Positions 15,329-16,172 of a stretch of DNA of 16,172 nt are shown here, one piece after another (within the stretch, counting starts at the first letter, position 1; every line of letters begins with the position of its first letter). The stretch spans positions 1-16,172 of the forward strand of contig JBNRMU010000157.1 of the NCBI GenBank assembly GCA_050309765.1. Reading direction: 5' to 3'. The position numbers were made by a program, and so were the translations under genes. Source of the stretch: CALWRM01 sp050309765 (GTDB lineage Bacteria; Bacillota; Clostridia; Christensenellales; UBA1750). A model generated the notes under the pieces. The model did no database searches and was not told the origin of the DNA. It worked only from the letters and a program-made list of their open reading frames with translations.

Positions 15329-16172
15329 TGAAAGATACCTTTGGTTTGATCTACACCTCTCAAAACGACATGTGCCTGCGCGAACTGACGCGCTCGCGTC
15401 CCATCGCAGCCATGCCCTTCGGCGGACGCTACCGTCTGATCGACGTGCTCATCTCCAACATGGTCAATTCCGGCATCAACAACGTCGGCCTGATTGCCCA
15501 GCGCAACTACCATTCCCTGATGGATCATCTGGGCTCCGGCAAGGAATGGGACCTGGACAGAAAGCGCGATGGCCTTTTCATCCTACCGCCCTTTGTCACC
15601 AAGGAGAACATGGGTGCCTACACGGGCTTGCTGGATGCGCTGCGTTCCAACATCGGTTACCTGCGCCGCTCCTCGCAGCGCTATGTGGTGCTCTGCGGCA
15701 CGGACGTGGTCTTCAACACCACCTTTGACGCCGTGCTGGACCAGCACATCCGCACCGGTGCGGATATCACCGTGGTTTACAACGTGCCCGGCGAAGAGGA
15801 ACTGCGCGAGCAATCCGAGCGCACCCATCTAAAAGTCGAAGAAGATGGCCGCATCACGGATGTGGAGTATTCGCCCGTGCTGCACACCTATCCCGCCGTT
15901 TCCACCGAAGTATATATCATGGATAAGTCCCTGCTCATCTACCTGGTGGATGTTTCCGCCGCCCACTACCGCACCGATTTTGTGCGCGACGTACTCATGG
16001 CGCAGCTGAACTCCCTGAAAATCTACGGCTACAGGCTGGATTCCTACGTCAAGCGCATCGAGTCCATCACCTCGTATTATCAGCTGAACATGGACCTGCT
16101 GGATGAGAACATCCGCACCCAGCTTCTGTCCTCTCCCAACCCCGTCTACACCAAGGTCAAGGACGAAGTCCC
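15329..16172 (+). CDS. glgD: GlgD, glucose-1-phosphate adenylyltransferase non-catalytic subunit (3' end outside window)
   Basis: A second ADP-glucose pyrophosphorylase homologue, open from ATG 15329 to the end of the window (281 codons). GGGGGA lies seven bases before the ATG, and glgC ends 14 nt earlier. Segments PFGGRYRLIDVLISNMVNSG, GSGKEWDLDRKRDGLFILPPF and YVVLCGTDVVFNTTFD line up with GlgC. However, the glycine-rich loop that GlgC has as GGQGSRL is replaced by a stretch around SQNDMCLREL, and the NTAKP lysine segment reads RSRPIAAMPF. This is the known pattern of GlgD, which lacks catalysis and modulates GlgC. It should act in a GlgC/GlgD heterotetramer. The C-terminal beta-helix lies beyond the window, so no truncation can be judged. 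Confidence 0.94.

Overview
The window is a GC-rich (roughly 60%) stretch of a low-GC-type Gram-positive lineage, most likely a member of class Clostridia (Bacillota). The evidence is the gene order dgt-dnaG-rpoD-trmK-nif3, an infC-rpmI-rplT operon with a Bacillota-style L20 attenuator leader, a glgB-glgC-glgD glycogen cluster (the GlgC/GlgD pairing is typical of Bacillota), strong GGAGG ribosome binding sites, and a ferredoxin-fused aldo/keto reductase of the kind common in anaerobes. A closer placement (for example among uncultured gut Clostridia) would be a guess.

Layout. (1) Positions 1-1278, + strand: 3' end of mutY, then a histidine phosphatase, closed by a strong bidirectional terminator. 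(2) 1373-2261, - strand: a GNAT acetyltransferase behind a small lipoprotein with its own promoter. (3) 2355-4598, - strand: promoter, a long regulated leader, infC, rpmI, rplT, a terminator, then a SpoU/TrmH-type RNA methyltransferase. (4) 4637-10117, - strand: dgt, dnaG, rpoD, a terminator, then trmK and a nif3-like gene that overlap. (5) 10281-11917, - strand: an aldo/keto reductase with two [4Fe-4S] motifs, translationally coupled to a membrane-anchored CHAP-like protein that appears to lack its catalytic cysteine. (6) 12081-16172, + strand: promoter, glgB, glgC and the first 281 codons of glgD, which runs off the end of the window.

How the genes work together. Most are core information-processing genes: base-excision repair (MutY), nucleotide pool control (Dgt-like), primer synthesis (DnaG), housekeeping transcription (sigma A), translation initiation and 50S assembly (IF3, L35, L20), and RNA methylation (TrmK, TrmH-like). 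The last block makes glycogen: GlgC forms ADP-glucose, GlgD is its probable non-catalytic partner, and GlgB adds branches. There is no gene-free stretch over 300 bases. The longest are 4372-4636 (265 bases, infC promoter and attenuator) and 11918-12173 (256 bases, divergent promoters). I see no tRNA, rRNA, CRISPR array, insertion sequence or phage gene.

The window is mostly ordinary. The strongest items for a second look are the three-state infC leader, the Cys-to-Ser change in the CHAP-like protein, a GlgB C-terminal tail that looks like captured intergenic sequence, and two RNA methyltransferase cistrons placed directly behind intrinsic terminators with no visible promoter.
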